Shown here in pieces: positions 1 through 5,437 of a stretch of 9,234 nt of DNA. Every line of letters begins with the position of its first letter. Within the stretch, counting starts at the first letter, position 1. The notes under the pieces were generated by a model, which did not search any database, had not been told where the DNA came from, and was given only the letters and a program-made list of their open reading frames with translations. Source of the DNA: JAYKGU01 sp035285585 (GTDB taxonomy: Bacteria; Cyanobacteriota; Cyanobacteriia; CAKZMO01); contig JAYKGU010000210.1 of the NCBI GenBank assembly GCA_035285585.1, forward strand, positions 1 to 9,234, read 5' to 3'. A program made the position numbers and the translations under genes.

Positions 1-42
1 TTTTCTAATAACATGAATTTAATTGTGCTGACTTACTTATTT
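1..42 (+). repeat. Left arm of a long inverted repeat
   Basis: Positions 9-32 are the exact reverse complement of 4921-4944 (24 of 24 bases; the shared core includes GAATTTAATTGTGCTGAC). Positions 1-5 (TTTTC) match 4945-4949 after a 3-base TAA insertion in this copy, and 33-42 match 4911-4920 at 8 of 10 bases. In the other copy the outer end of the arm runs into a terminator hairpin. Here that side falls outside the window, so it is unknown whether the hairpin is also present. A dispersed repeat, a duplicated terminator region or a rearrangement endpoint are all possible. Confidence 0.85.
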
Positions 43-123
43 ACTTCTTAAACATCTAATAATAGCTCTAAAAAAGCTTTTGACTGCCGCATTTTCAACC
101 ATTAGTTTCTACCACAAAATTGT

Positions 124-149
124 TTCATATCTTTCATTTGAAAGATGAA
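124..149. promoter_or_regulatory. Palindrome upstream of the PRC-barrel gene (possible operator/promoter)
   Basis: The arms TTCATATCTTTCA (124-136) and TGAAAGATGAA (139-149) are complementary over 11 bp with one bulged A and a 2-base spacer. The inner 8 bp, ATCTTTCA/TGAAAGAT, are perfect. The site lies about 55 bases before the likely start codon at 205, in an AT-rich stretch. TTGAAA at 138-143 could be a -35 box, but the hexamer 17 bases downstream (TAATCG, 161-166) is a poor -10. A regulator-binding site is inferred from position and symmetry only. Confidence 0.35.
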
Positions 150-204
150 TTACTACTAATTAATCGATAGCTTGTAGATGTTGCCTGAACTAAGAGGAGA
201 CTCT

Positions 205-1110
205 ATGGCTCTCACTAAATTTAAGGACTACTACCCCAACTATCGGGAAACCTTCGGAGACAACAGTATCGCTCATATCGACTCGTTCCACGTCTACACT
301 CAAAGCAACGAGCAAATCGGCTCCGTTAAGGATGCCCTGGTTGATAGCCAGACGGGTAAGTTCCGCTACCTGGTGGTAGACACCGGGTTCTGGATTTTTG
401 GTAAGAACGTCCTGCTACCGATCGGATTAGGTCATTTTGACTACGACAATCGACGGATCTATGTGGACGGTCTGACTAAAGACCAGGTGGAAAACCTGCC
501 TGAATACCACAGCAACATGACAGTGGATCAGGACTACGAAGAGCGCGTTCGGGGTGTTTATCGTCCGCTGCTCAGCCGCAGCGATCGCCGTCAGTCCATG
601 GGTCAGACATACAGCACCCGCGACACTGCGACGACCAACGAATATGGCCTGAGCGCTCGGCCCTACAATCGCCAGTCCTACACCTACGACAACGAGCCTG
701 CGCTGTACGACGTGCCTGAGCAAGCAGGCCGGACGTTCAAGCTCTACGAAGAGCGCCTGATTGCCGATAAGAATCGCTACAAAGCGGGTGAAGTGTCCAT
801 TGGTAAGCATGTAGAAACCGAAACTGCCCAAGTATCGGTGCCCCTTGAGAAGGAGCGCGTCGTGATCGAGCGCAACGAGCCTTCAACACGCATGCCTGCT
901 GATGCAAGTGCACCTGATTTCCGTGAAGGTGAAGTTGAGCGGATGGAAGTTTACGAAGAAACCGCCAACATCGAGAAGAAGCCCTATGTACGGGAAGAAG
1001 TCGGCATCCGTAAGGAAGTTGACCGCGAGACCGCCGAGGCTCGTGAAACTCTCCGCCGTGAGGAACTGGATATCGACACCAAAGGTAACCCCAATATCAA
1101 TAAGCGGTAA
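205..1110 (+). CDS. PRC-barrel and DUF2382 (YsnF/AvaK-type) domain protein
   Basis: The protein has 301 residues. Residues about 22-100 look like a PRC-barrel, with Q37-IGSVKDALVD and the FRYLVVDTG strand, ending in a VENLPEY segment. Residues 101-176 are a polar, Tyr/Arg-rich linker. Residues 177-291 match the charged DUF2382 domain, with two related blocks: LYEERLIADKNRYKAGEVSI, and EETANIEKKPYVREEVGIRK leading into VDRETAEARETLRREELDID. Proteins of this make-up include Bacillus YsnF and the Anabaena akinete marker AvaK; they are linked to stress or dormancy but have no known biochemical activity. There is no signal peptide or membrane segment, so it is probably cytoplasmic. The ATG at 205 is preferred over the one at 178 because AGAGGAGA (193-200) sits just before it. 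The gene appears monocistronic, ending before the terminator at 1161. A role in stress is inferred from the family. Confidence 0.9.
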   Translation: MALTKFKDYYPNYRETFGDNSIAHIDSFHVYTQSNEQIGSVKDALVDSQTGKFRYLVVDTGFWIFGKNVLLPIGLGHFDYDNRRIYVDGLTKDQVENLPEYHSNMTVDQDYEERVRGVYRPLLSRSDRRQSMGQTYSTRDTATTNEYGLSARPYNRQSYTYDNEPALYDVPEQAGRTFKLYEERLIADKNRYKAGEVSIGKHVETETAQVSVPLEKERVVIERNEPSTRMPADASAPDFREGEVERMEVYEETANIEKKPYVREEVGIRKEVDRETAEARETLRREELDIDTKGNPNINKR

Positions 1111-1160
1111 ACGCTGAGACAGGGTTAGGAAGAGGTTCTGATATAGAGCCTTCTGCTGTT

Positions 1161-1202
1161 GGCGCGATCGCCCCTGATTCAAGAGGGCGATCGCGCCTTT
1201 TT
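1161..1202 (+). terminator. Rho-independent terminator of the PRC-barrel gene, stem built from two HIP1 sites
   Basis: A perfect 13-bp stem, GGCGCGATCGCCC (1161-1173) with GGGCGATCGCGCC (1185-1197), has an 11-base loop and is followed by TTTTT (1198-1202). It lies 51 bases after the stop codon at 1110. Each arm contains a complete HIP1 octamer (1164-1171 and 1187-1194). The minus strand lacks a T-tract at the matching place, so the hairpin acts best on + transcripts, although it may also stabilise the 3' end of the convergent protease mRNA. Confidence 0.92.
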
Positions 1203-1269
1203 AACCTAAGCCGATTCGCGCTAACGATCCTAGGGCTGGGGTTCCCGCCTTAAGTTGATACTCCGACTC

Positions 1270-2223
1270 CTAGAGCTGGATATTGCGGCCAAAGTACTGG
1301 AATGGCTGGAGGGGGCCATAGCCCGCTTCGTTGTCGTGATAACCAGGATGGGCAGCCATCCAGAGCAGGTGATTTTTCAAATCTTCGGTGTTTTCCAGGG
1401 GCGTTTCGTTGTGCTCAAATTGGCGATGCTTGGAGACAATCAGGGCGGCCAGCCCAGAGACAAACGGAGCCGCCATGGAGGTGCCGCTTAGCTCGGCATA
1501 GCCGCCGTCTTTGAAGGTAGACCAGATATTTGACCCAGGGGCCATCACATCAATCTCGCCACCCCGGGAGGAGAATCCCGATCGATTGCCGTTTTCGTCG
1601 TGGGAGGCAACGGTGATCACGCCACCGTAGCGTCCCGGATAGCCAATGCTGTTCTGAAATAGGGAACCTTCGTTGCCCGCAGCGCAGATCACCATAATGC
1701 CTTTCGCCAGGGCGATGTGAATGGCCTGGTAAAGCCGATGGGAGGAGAAAGGCCCTCCCAGGGACATGGAGATAATGTCGGCTCCCTGCTCAATGGCCCA
1801 CAGAACCCCGTCCGCAATCCAGTGAAAGGCTCCGGTGCCGTCGTTGCCCAGAACTTTGCCGATCAGTAATTGGGCGCGGGGTGCGACACCCACAAACCCC
1901 GTGTTGTTTAGCCGAGCAGCAATAATTCCGGCGCAGTGGGTGCCGTGGCCGTTGGCGTCCTCGATGCCGTCTCCTGTGAAGTCACGGGTGGACACAATGC
2001 CCTCTTCCAAGTCGGGGTGGTCGGGGTCGATGCCTGTGTCGAGGACGGCAACCTTCACGTTTTCCCCCATGGTTTGCGTCCAAACCTCAGGGATGCCCAG
2101 GATGGAACCAGCCCAGTTTACCTGTTCGTTTTCCAACTGAGCGACAACCTTAAGCTCTGCCACATTGGTGACCTGCCGATGAACCTTCACCCTTGGCAAC
2201 CCGAACACCTTCTCCTTGGCCAT
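1270..2223 (-). CDS. Subtilisin-like serine protease (S8 family), no signal peptide
   Basis: The protein has 317 residues from the ATG at 2223. The full S8 catalytic set is present: Asp62 in VAVLDTGID, His93 in NGHGTHCAG, the oxyanion Asn184 in AAGNEG and Ser249 in SGTSMAAP. The protein is therefore predicted to be active. It lacks an N-terminal hydrophobic segment and a full I9-type propeptide; only about 50 residues precede the catalytic Asp region. This resembles intracellular subtilisins, so cytoplasmic protein turnover is the likeliest role (inferred). The C-terminal 45 residues after the catalytic core (SKHRQFEHNETPLENTEDLK onward) probably finish the last helix. An upstream in-frame GTG at 2232 would add three residues; the ATG has GGTGAG a few bases before it and is preferred. 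The gene is convergent with the PRC-barrel gene and divergent from rodA. The substrate is unknown. Confidence 0.93.
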   Translation of the reverse strand: MAKEKVFGLPRVKVHRQVTNVAELKVVAQLENEQVNWAGSILGIPEVWTQTMGENVKVAVLDTGIDPDHPDLEEGIVSTRDFTGDGIEDANGHGTHCAGIIAARLNNTGFVGVAPRAQLLIGKVLGNDGTGAFHWIADGVLWAIEQGADIISMSLGGPFSSHRLYQAIHIALAKGIMVICAAGNEGSLFQNSIGYPGRYGGVITVASHDENGNRSGFSSRGGEIDVMAPGSNIWSTFKDGGYAELSGTSMAAPFVSGLAALIVSKHRQFEHNETPLENTEDLKNHLLWMAAHPGYHDNEAGYGPLQPFQYFGRNIQL

Positions 2224-2319
2224 TGTTCTCACCCGGTCATTTCCCGATATCTTGTGCAGCTAGGAGTATAGGCCATTCACCCACCTTCTGTTGGGAAGTC
2301 CAGAAAATCTTTAAAGCTT

Positions 2320-2447
2320 TCAGGCCTTACGCACCGTGTACGGCGTCCTGAGTTTTGGGCGATTTAATGGGCACTGAGCGTCCGCCCAATCGCCCAACTG
2401 CGCGAGACCTGGCCTTAAGATAGTCGAAGATTAAATCTTCCTATCTT
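2320..2447 (+). promoter_or_regulatory. Hairpin-rich leader between the protease gene and rodA
   Basis: Three successive inverted repeats occupy this stretch. The first pairs TCAGG (2320-2324) plus ACGC (2329-2332) with GCGT (2343-2346) plus CCTGA (2347-2351), with a 4-base bulge. The second pairs TTGGGCGATT (2355-2364) plus GGGC (2369-2372) with GCCC (2384-2387) plus AATCGCCCAA (2388-2397), again with a 4-base left bulge. The third pairs AAGATAG (2417-2423) plus GAAGATT (2426-2432) with AATCTTC (2434-2440) plus CTATCTT (2441-2447), around a single A. None has a proper T-tract. They end 23 bases before the rodA ATG. A structured rodA 5' leader, an operator region or a small RNA are all possible. 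The pairings are seen; the function is inferred. Confidence 0.4.
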
Positions 2448-2470
2448 TGCAAGAGAGCGATCGCCCTATC

Positions 2471-3727
2471 ATGTTTCAACAAGCGCTGAGCCGATTTCGC
2501 TGGAAATCTTTCACACAGCCCTGGCAGGAGGTGGACTGGCTGCTGTTGGCCCTGACCATCCTCCTGACCATCCTGGGCTGCGTGATGATCCGTAGCACAG
2601 AACTCAACCAGGGCCTTACCCACTATTGGTGGCAGCATGGGCTGATTGGGACGATTGGGGTCGCGATCGCCCTCACCCTGGCACGTTGGCGCTACGAGCA
2701 GTTGATGCAGTGGAACTGGATTATCTACGGCCTCACCAATGTCGCCCTGCTGGCAGTTATTTTTACGGGCACCGAAGCACTGGGTGCCCAGCGCTGGATT
2801 TCGATTGGAGGGTTTAACGTTCAGCCGTCGGAGTTTGCCAAGCTGGGGCTGATTATTACCCTGGCGGGCTTGTTTCACCGTCAGTCAGCATCTACCATAC
2901 CGGCTCTGGTGCGGGCATTAGCGGTGACAGCTCTGCCCTGGGCACTGGTCTTCATTCAGCCAGACCTGGGAACTTCCCTGGTGTTTGGTTTCGTGACCCT
3001 GGTAATGCTGTATTGGGGCAATGCTAATCCGGGCTGGCTAATTTTGCTGGTGTCCCCCCTAATTTCGGCAATTTTGTTTAACCTCTACCTGCCGGTCTGG
3101 TTTTTCTGGGTGGGGGCAACGGTGGCGATCGCCTGGGCGACTCTCCCCTGGCGCTGGCTCGGTACCCTGGCCGCTGTTACCGTTAACCTGATTTCCGGTC
3201 GCCTCGGCCAACTGTTCTGGGGGCTGCTGCAGGATTATCAGAAAGATCGCCTCATCCTGTTTCTCGACCCCGACAAAGATCCTTTAGGCGGCGGCTACCA
3301 CTTGATCCAATCCCGCATTGCCATTGGGGCAGGGCAGTTCTGGGGGCGGGGGCTGCACCAGGGCACCCAAACCCAGCTCAACTTCATTCCTGAGCAGCAT
3401 ACCGATTTTATTTTTTCCGCCATTGGAGAAGAATTGGGCTTTATGGGGGCGATCGCCGTGATTATTACCTTCTGGCTCATCTGCCTGCGGCTGGTGATTA
3501 TTGCCCAAAACGCTAAGGACAACTTTGGTTCACTGCTGGTGGTGGGAGTGCTGGCGATGCTGATCTTCCAGGTGCTGGTCAACATTGGCATGACCATTGG
3601 GCTGGCCCCCGTGACGGGCATCCCCCTTCCCTGGCTGAGCTATGGGCGATCGGCTATACTAGCTAACTTCATCGGCATCGGTTTGGCCGAATCGGTGGCA
3701 AACCACCGCCATCGCCTCCGGTTTTAA
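2471..3727 (+). CDS. rodA: RodA, SEDS-family peptidoglycan glycosyltransferase
   Basis: RodA polymerises lipid II into glycan strands in the plasma membrane during lateral wall growth, working with a class B penicillin-binding protein in the elongasome. The 418-residue product is strongly hydrophobic, with about ten membrane segments starting near residue 22. SEDS signatures are in order: GAQRWISIG, QPSEFAKLG, QPDLGTS (Asp165), LDPDKDPLGGGYHLIQS, the periplasmic loop EQHTDFIFSAIGEELG (Asp312, the essential acidic residue in the family) and GIPLPWLSYGRSAIL near the C-terminus. The last motif has Arg where many bacteria have a second Gly; I believe this is usual in cyanobacteria. The LDP..DPLGGGYH and HTDF motifs favour RodA over FtsW. 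ATG 2471 is chosen; an in-frame TTG at 2447 lies inside a hairpin and has no ribosome binding site, although the ATG also has only AGAGAG at a long distance. Neither the partner PBP2 nor mreB is in the window. Confidence 0.93.
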   Translation: MFQQALSRFRWKSFTQPWQEVDWLLLALTILLTILGCVMIRSTELNQGLTHYWWQHGLIGTIGVAIALTLARWRYEQLMQWNWIIYGLTNVALLAVIFTGTEALGAQRWISIGGFNVQPSEFAKLGLIITLAGLFHRQSASTIPALVRALAVTALPWALVFIQPDLGTSLVFGFVTLVMLYWGNANPGWLILLVSPLISAILFNLYLPVWFFWVGATVAIAWATLPWRWLGTLAAVTVNLISGRLGQLFWGLLQDYQKDRLILFLDPDKDPLGGGYHLIQSRIAIGAGQFWGRGLHQGTQTQLNFIPEQHTDFIFSAIGEELGFMGAIAVIITFWLICLRLVIIAQNAKDNFGSLLVVGVLAMLIFQVLVNIGMTIGLAPVTGIPLPWLSYGRSAILANFIGIGLAESVANHRHRLRF

Positions 3728-3775
3728 CGCCCAAATCCCCTGGAAAATGCCTTAAGTTATTAGGTGAACATTGTC

Positions 3776-3800
3776 TCAATCAGCTAAATCAATCAGCTAA
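3776..3800 (+). repeat. Tandem 12-bp direct repeat in the ndhS leader
   Basis: TCAATCAGCTAA occurs at 3776-3787 and again at 3789-3800, separated by one A, giving a 13-base period. The second copy ends 4 bases before the AAGGAG ribosome binding site of ndhS. It may be a slippage duplication or a pair of protein-binding half sites. Nothing in the sequence decides between them. Confidence 0.7.
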
Positions 3801-3814
3801 GTCAAGGAGTCACC

Positions 3815-4006
3815 ATGATCTTTCCAGGTTCTGCCGTGCGTGTCACCAACGTTAATGATATTTACTACGGATTTCAGGGGCTGGTGCAGCGCATCAGCGA
3901 TGGCAATGCGGCGGTGCTGTTTGAAGGGGGCAACTGGGACAAGTTAGTCACTTTCAAGCTCTCTGAAATCGAACTGGTGGATGCGACCAAAGGGCGAGGC
4001 AAGTAA
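3815..4006 (+). CDS. ndhS: NDH-1 complex subunit NdhS (ferredoxin-docking subunit)
   Basis: The 63-residue protein has the characteristic NdhS sequence MIFPGSAVRVTNVNDIYYGF, then GLVQRISDGNAAVLFEGGNWDKL and VTFKLSEIEL. It resembles Synechocystis Ssl0352, as I recall it, along its whole length. NdhS is a small SH3-like barrel on the stromal/cytoplasmic arm of the thylakoid NDH-1 complex, where it helps bind reduced ferredoxin for cyclic electron flow. The basic tail (KGRGK) fits docking of an acidic partner. The start is clear: AAGGAG at 3804-3809 precedes the ATG at ideal distance. The gene lies 87 bases after rodA without an intervening terminator and 52 bases before the HEAT-like gene, so a shared transcript is plausible. 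Other ndh genes are absent from the window. Confidence 0.92.
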   Translation: MIFPGSAVRVTNVNDIYYGFQGLVQRISDGNAAVLFEGGNWDKLVTFKLSEIELVDATKGRGK

Positions 4007-4058
4007 ACCCTAACGCGATAGTATGGCACCAGTACCAGATGGAGCACGGTGCCCCTTC

Positions 4059-4916
4059 ATGAGCTTAGAACCCTACACCAACCCCGTTGCCCGCCTGTTG
4101 ACCTTTGGCTCTACCGGGTCTTACAAACCCAAGGAATGGCCAAACTACATTGAAGAAGCAGGACTCACCGCGACCGACGTGCCGGAACTCATTCGGATGG
4201 CGACCGATCCCCGGTTTGACGAGGTAGCCTCCGATGAGGATGAGGATGAAGACGAAGAGGTCGAAAAAGATGCGGTTTGGGCACCCGTTCATGCCATGCG
4301 GGCACTGGGGCAACTGCGGGCAGAGGCGGCGATCGCCCCCCTGCTCACCCTATTTCCATTAGATGACGACTTCTTTCGCGAAAACCTGCCGGGTGTGTTT
4401 GGTTTAATCGGGCCAGCGGCGATCGCTCCCCTGGCCAATTTTCTGGATGATTCAACTCAAGACAGATGGGCCCGGGTTTTGGCAAACGACTGCCTGGAGC
4501 AAGTCGCCCTTCACTTTCCCGAGACGCGGCCCGACTGTGTGACGATCTTGACTGACCAGCTAGTCAAATACCGGGAGCGGGAGGATGAAATCCTGGATTC
4601 ATCCCTTATTGATACGCTGGTTCACCTGCAGGCTAAAGAAGCAGCGCCCCTGATTGGAGAAGTGTTTGCTGCGAAAGACGTGGATGAATTCTTGACGGGA
4701 AGCTGGCCGATGGTGCAGGTGCAGCTGGGGCTGAAGCAGGAGTCAGACTTTACCCCCGAAGAATTAGAGCCAGAGCCACCAGAATCGGTTATCCGGCTGC
4801 GCCGGTTTCTACAGGCGCAGGTGGTACAGGAGCGGCACAAAAACAAGCCGTCGGGGTTTGCCCCAGCGCCATCAGCAAAATCGTCTAAGAAATCGTCCAA
4901 GAAGAAGAAAAAGTAA
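4059..4916 (+). CDS. HEAT-repeat-like protein with acidic patch and lysine tail, function unknown
   Basis: The protein has 285 residues from the ATG at 4059. It opens with EPYTNPVARLLTFGSTG, then has a striking acidic run at 59-71 (DEDEDEDEEVEKD). Residues about 75-205 look like stacked helix pairs of the HEAT type: VHAMRALGQLRAEAAIAPLL, GVFGLIGPAAIAPLANFL and LIDTLVHLQAKEAAPLIG. A region rich in Pro and Glu (230-243) follows, and the tail is SKKSSKKKKK. There are no catalytic motifs, signal peptide or membrane segments; protein binding or scaffolding is the general expectation for such repeats. It may belong to the DUF1186 group, but I am not sure. An in-frame ATG at 4023 would add 12 residues unlike the rest, and neither start has a good ribosome binding site. 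The gene follows ndhS closely. Its last two codons and stop lie within or beside one arm of the long inverted repeat. Confidence 0.75.
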   Translation: MSLEPYTNPVARLLTFGSTGSYKPKEWPNYIEEAGLTATDVPELIRMATDPRFDEVASDEDEDEDEEVEKDAVWAPVHAMRALGQLRAEAAIAPLLTLFPLDDDFFRENLPGVFGLIGPAAIAPLANFLDDSTQDRWARVLANDCLEQVALHFPETRPDCVTILTDQLVKYREREDEILDSSLIDTLVHLQAKEAAPLIGEVFAAKDVDEFLTGSWPMVQVQLGLKQESDFTPEELEPEPPESVIRLRRFLQAQVVQERHKNKPSGFAPAPSAKSSKKSSKKKKK

Positions 4917-4949
4917 GTAGGTCAGCACAATTAAATTCATGTTAGAAAA
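4911..4949 (-). repeat. Right arm of the long inverted repeat
   Basis: This is the partner of 1-42, in opposite orientation. The exact core is 4921-4944. 4945-4949 match after a 3-base gap and 4911-4920 match at 8 of 10 bases. The arm covers the final Lys codons and stop codon (4914-4916) of the HEAT-like gene. At its other end it overlaps the left half of the terminator hairpin (4941-4955). The two arms are about 4.9 kb apart and face each other. Confidence 0.85.
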
Positions 4950-4975
4950 CCGGGGCGCTCCCCCGGTTTTCTAAC
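4941..4975. terminator. Perfect 15-bp hairpin terminator, probably bidirectional
   Basis: GTTAGAAAACCGGGG (4941-4955) and CCCCGGTTTTCTAAC (4961-4975) are perfectly complementary around a 5-base loop (CGCTC). The GC-rich inner stem followed by TTTTCT within the distal arm is the usual form of an intrinsic terminator. The symmetric AAAAC/GTTTT flanks allow it to work on both strands. It lies 24 bases after the HEAT-like stop codon and closes the possible rodA-ndhS-HEAT unit. The nearest minus-strand gene (endonuclease III family) ends about 460 bases away and has no other obvious terminator. Confidence 0.88.
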
Positions 4976-5437
4976 CTTCGGTTTTCAAGGCAGTTCCACT
5001 TAGCGGGCGGAATTTTTGAGAAATTCATCAGATCAGGTGCGCTGAGGCAGAAAAGAGGTTATCCTGAACGCAGCGGCATTGCACAACAGGGTGAGCACCC
5101 GCTACCAAACTCCGGCCCTAGTTCCGTCAGATCCTTCTGAAGCTAGTTGCATCGGGAGTTAACCGAAGATTTCTATAAAGGGATTTCTATAAAGAGATTT
5201 CTATAAAGATTGATGGGGTGAAGGCGAGGCAGGTTAGCGTCGAATCAATGGGAATGGCTCCCGCTCTTGAAAACTCCTGCCCCGACCGATAAATCCCACG
5301 GCAAGTTCGCATCTACCTGGGAATGTGGTTGGCTCACATCTGAACCTGAGGGGCTTGACCGCCCTCTATCAGATCATTCCAGATAAATTTCTGGAATCCG
5401 GATGTGGCGAAGATTAAGCCGATAACATTCCCATTTC
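4976..5437. other. Gene-free interval with possible structured stretch
   Basis: No convincing gene is seen in these 462 bases. From 5057 to 5164 several complementary pairs are nested: GGTT (5057-5060) with AACC (5161-5164), AACTCC (5108-5113) with GGAGTT (5155-5160), CTAG (5118-5121) with CTAG (5143-5146), and TCAGA (5127-5131) with TCTGA (5136-5140) around TCCT. This could be a small structured RNA, but it lacks the GGAA loop of SRP RNA and matches no RNA I recognise. After it come the 14-bp tandem repeats. On the minus strand, 5373-5248 is open for 42 codons ending at TGA (5245-5247), with no start codon. It includes ANLPWDLSVGAGVFKSGSHS and could be the remnant of a lost gene. Confidence 0.3.
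5168..5209 (+). repeat. Three tandem 14-bp repeats
   Basis: GATTTCTATAAAGG (5168-5181) is followed by two copies of GATTTCTATAAAGA (5182-5195 and 5196-5209); the units differ only in their last base. The array sits in the gap between the HEAT-like gene and the endonuclease III-family gene, away from any start codon. Short tandem repeats are common in cyanobacterial intergenic DNA; these 14-mers do not break down into the better-known heptamers. Confidence 0.95.

Noticed and set aside
2355..2397. Intrinsic terminator for either flanking gene
   Set aside because: Neither side of the stem is followed by a run of T on the relevant strand, and both flanking genes point away from it.
2441..2878. 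145-codon open frame on - opposite rodA
   Set aside because: It is Gln/Arg/Pro-rich and lies fully inside the antisense of well-conserved RodA sequence.
5100..5165. Resemblance of GTCAGATCC..AAGC to the conserved loop of bacterial SRP RNA
   Set aside because: The GGAA tetraloop and the conserved asymmetric loop are missing; the segment pairs as a simple TCAGA/TCTGA hairpin instead.
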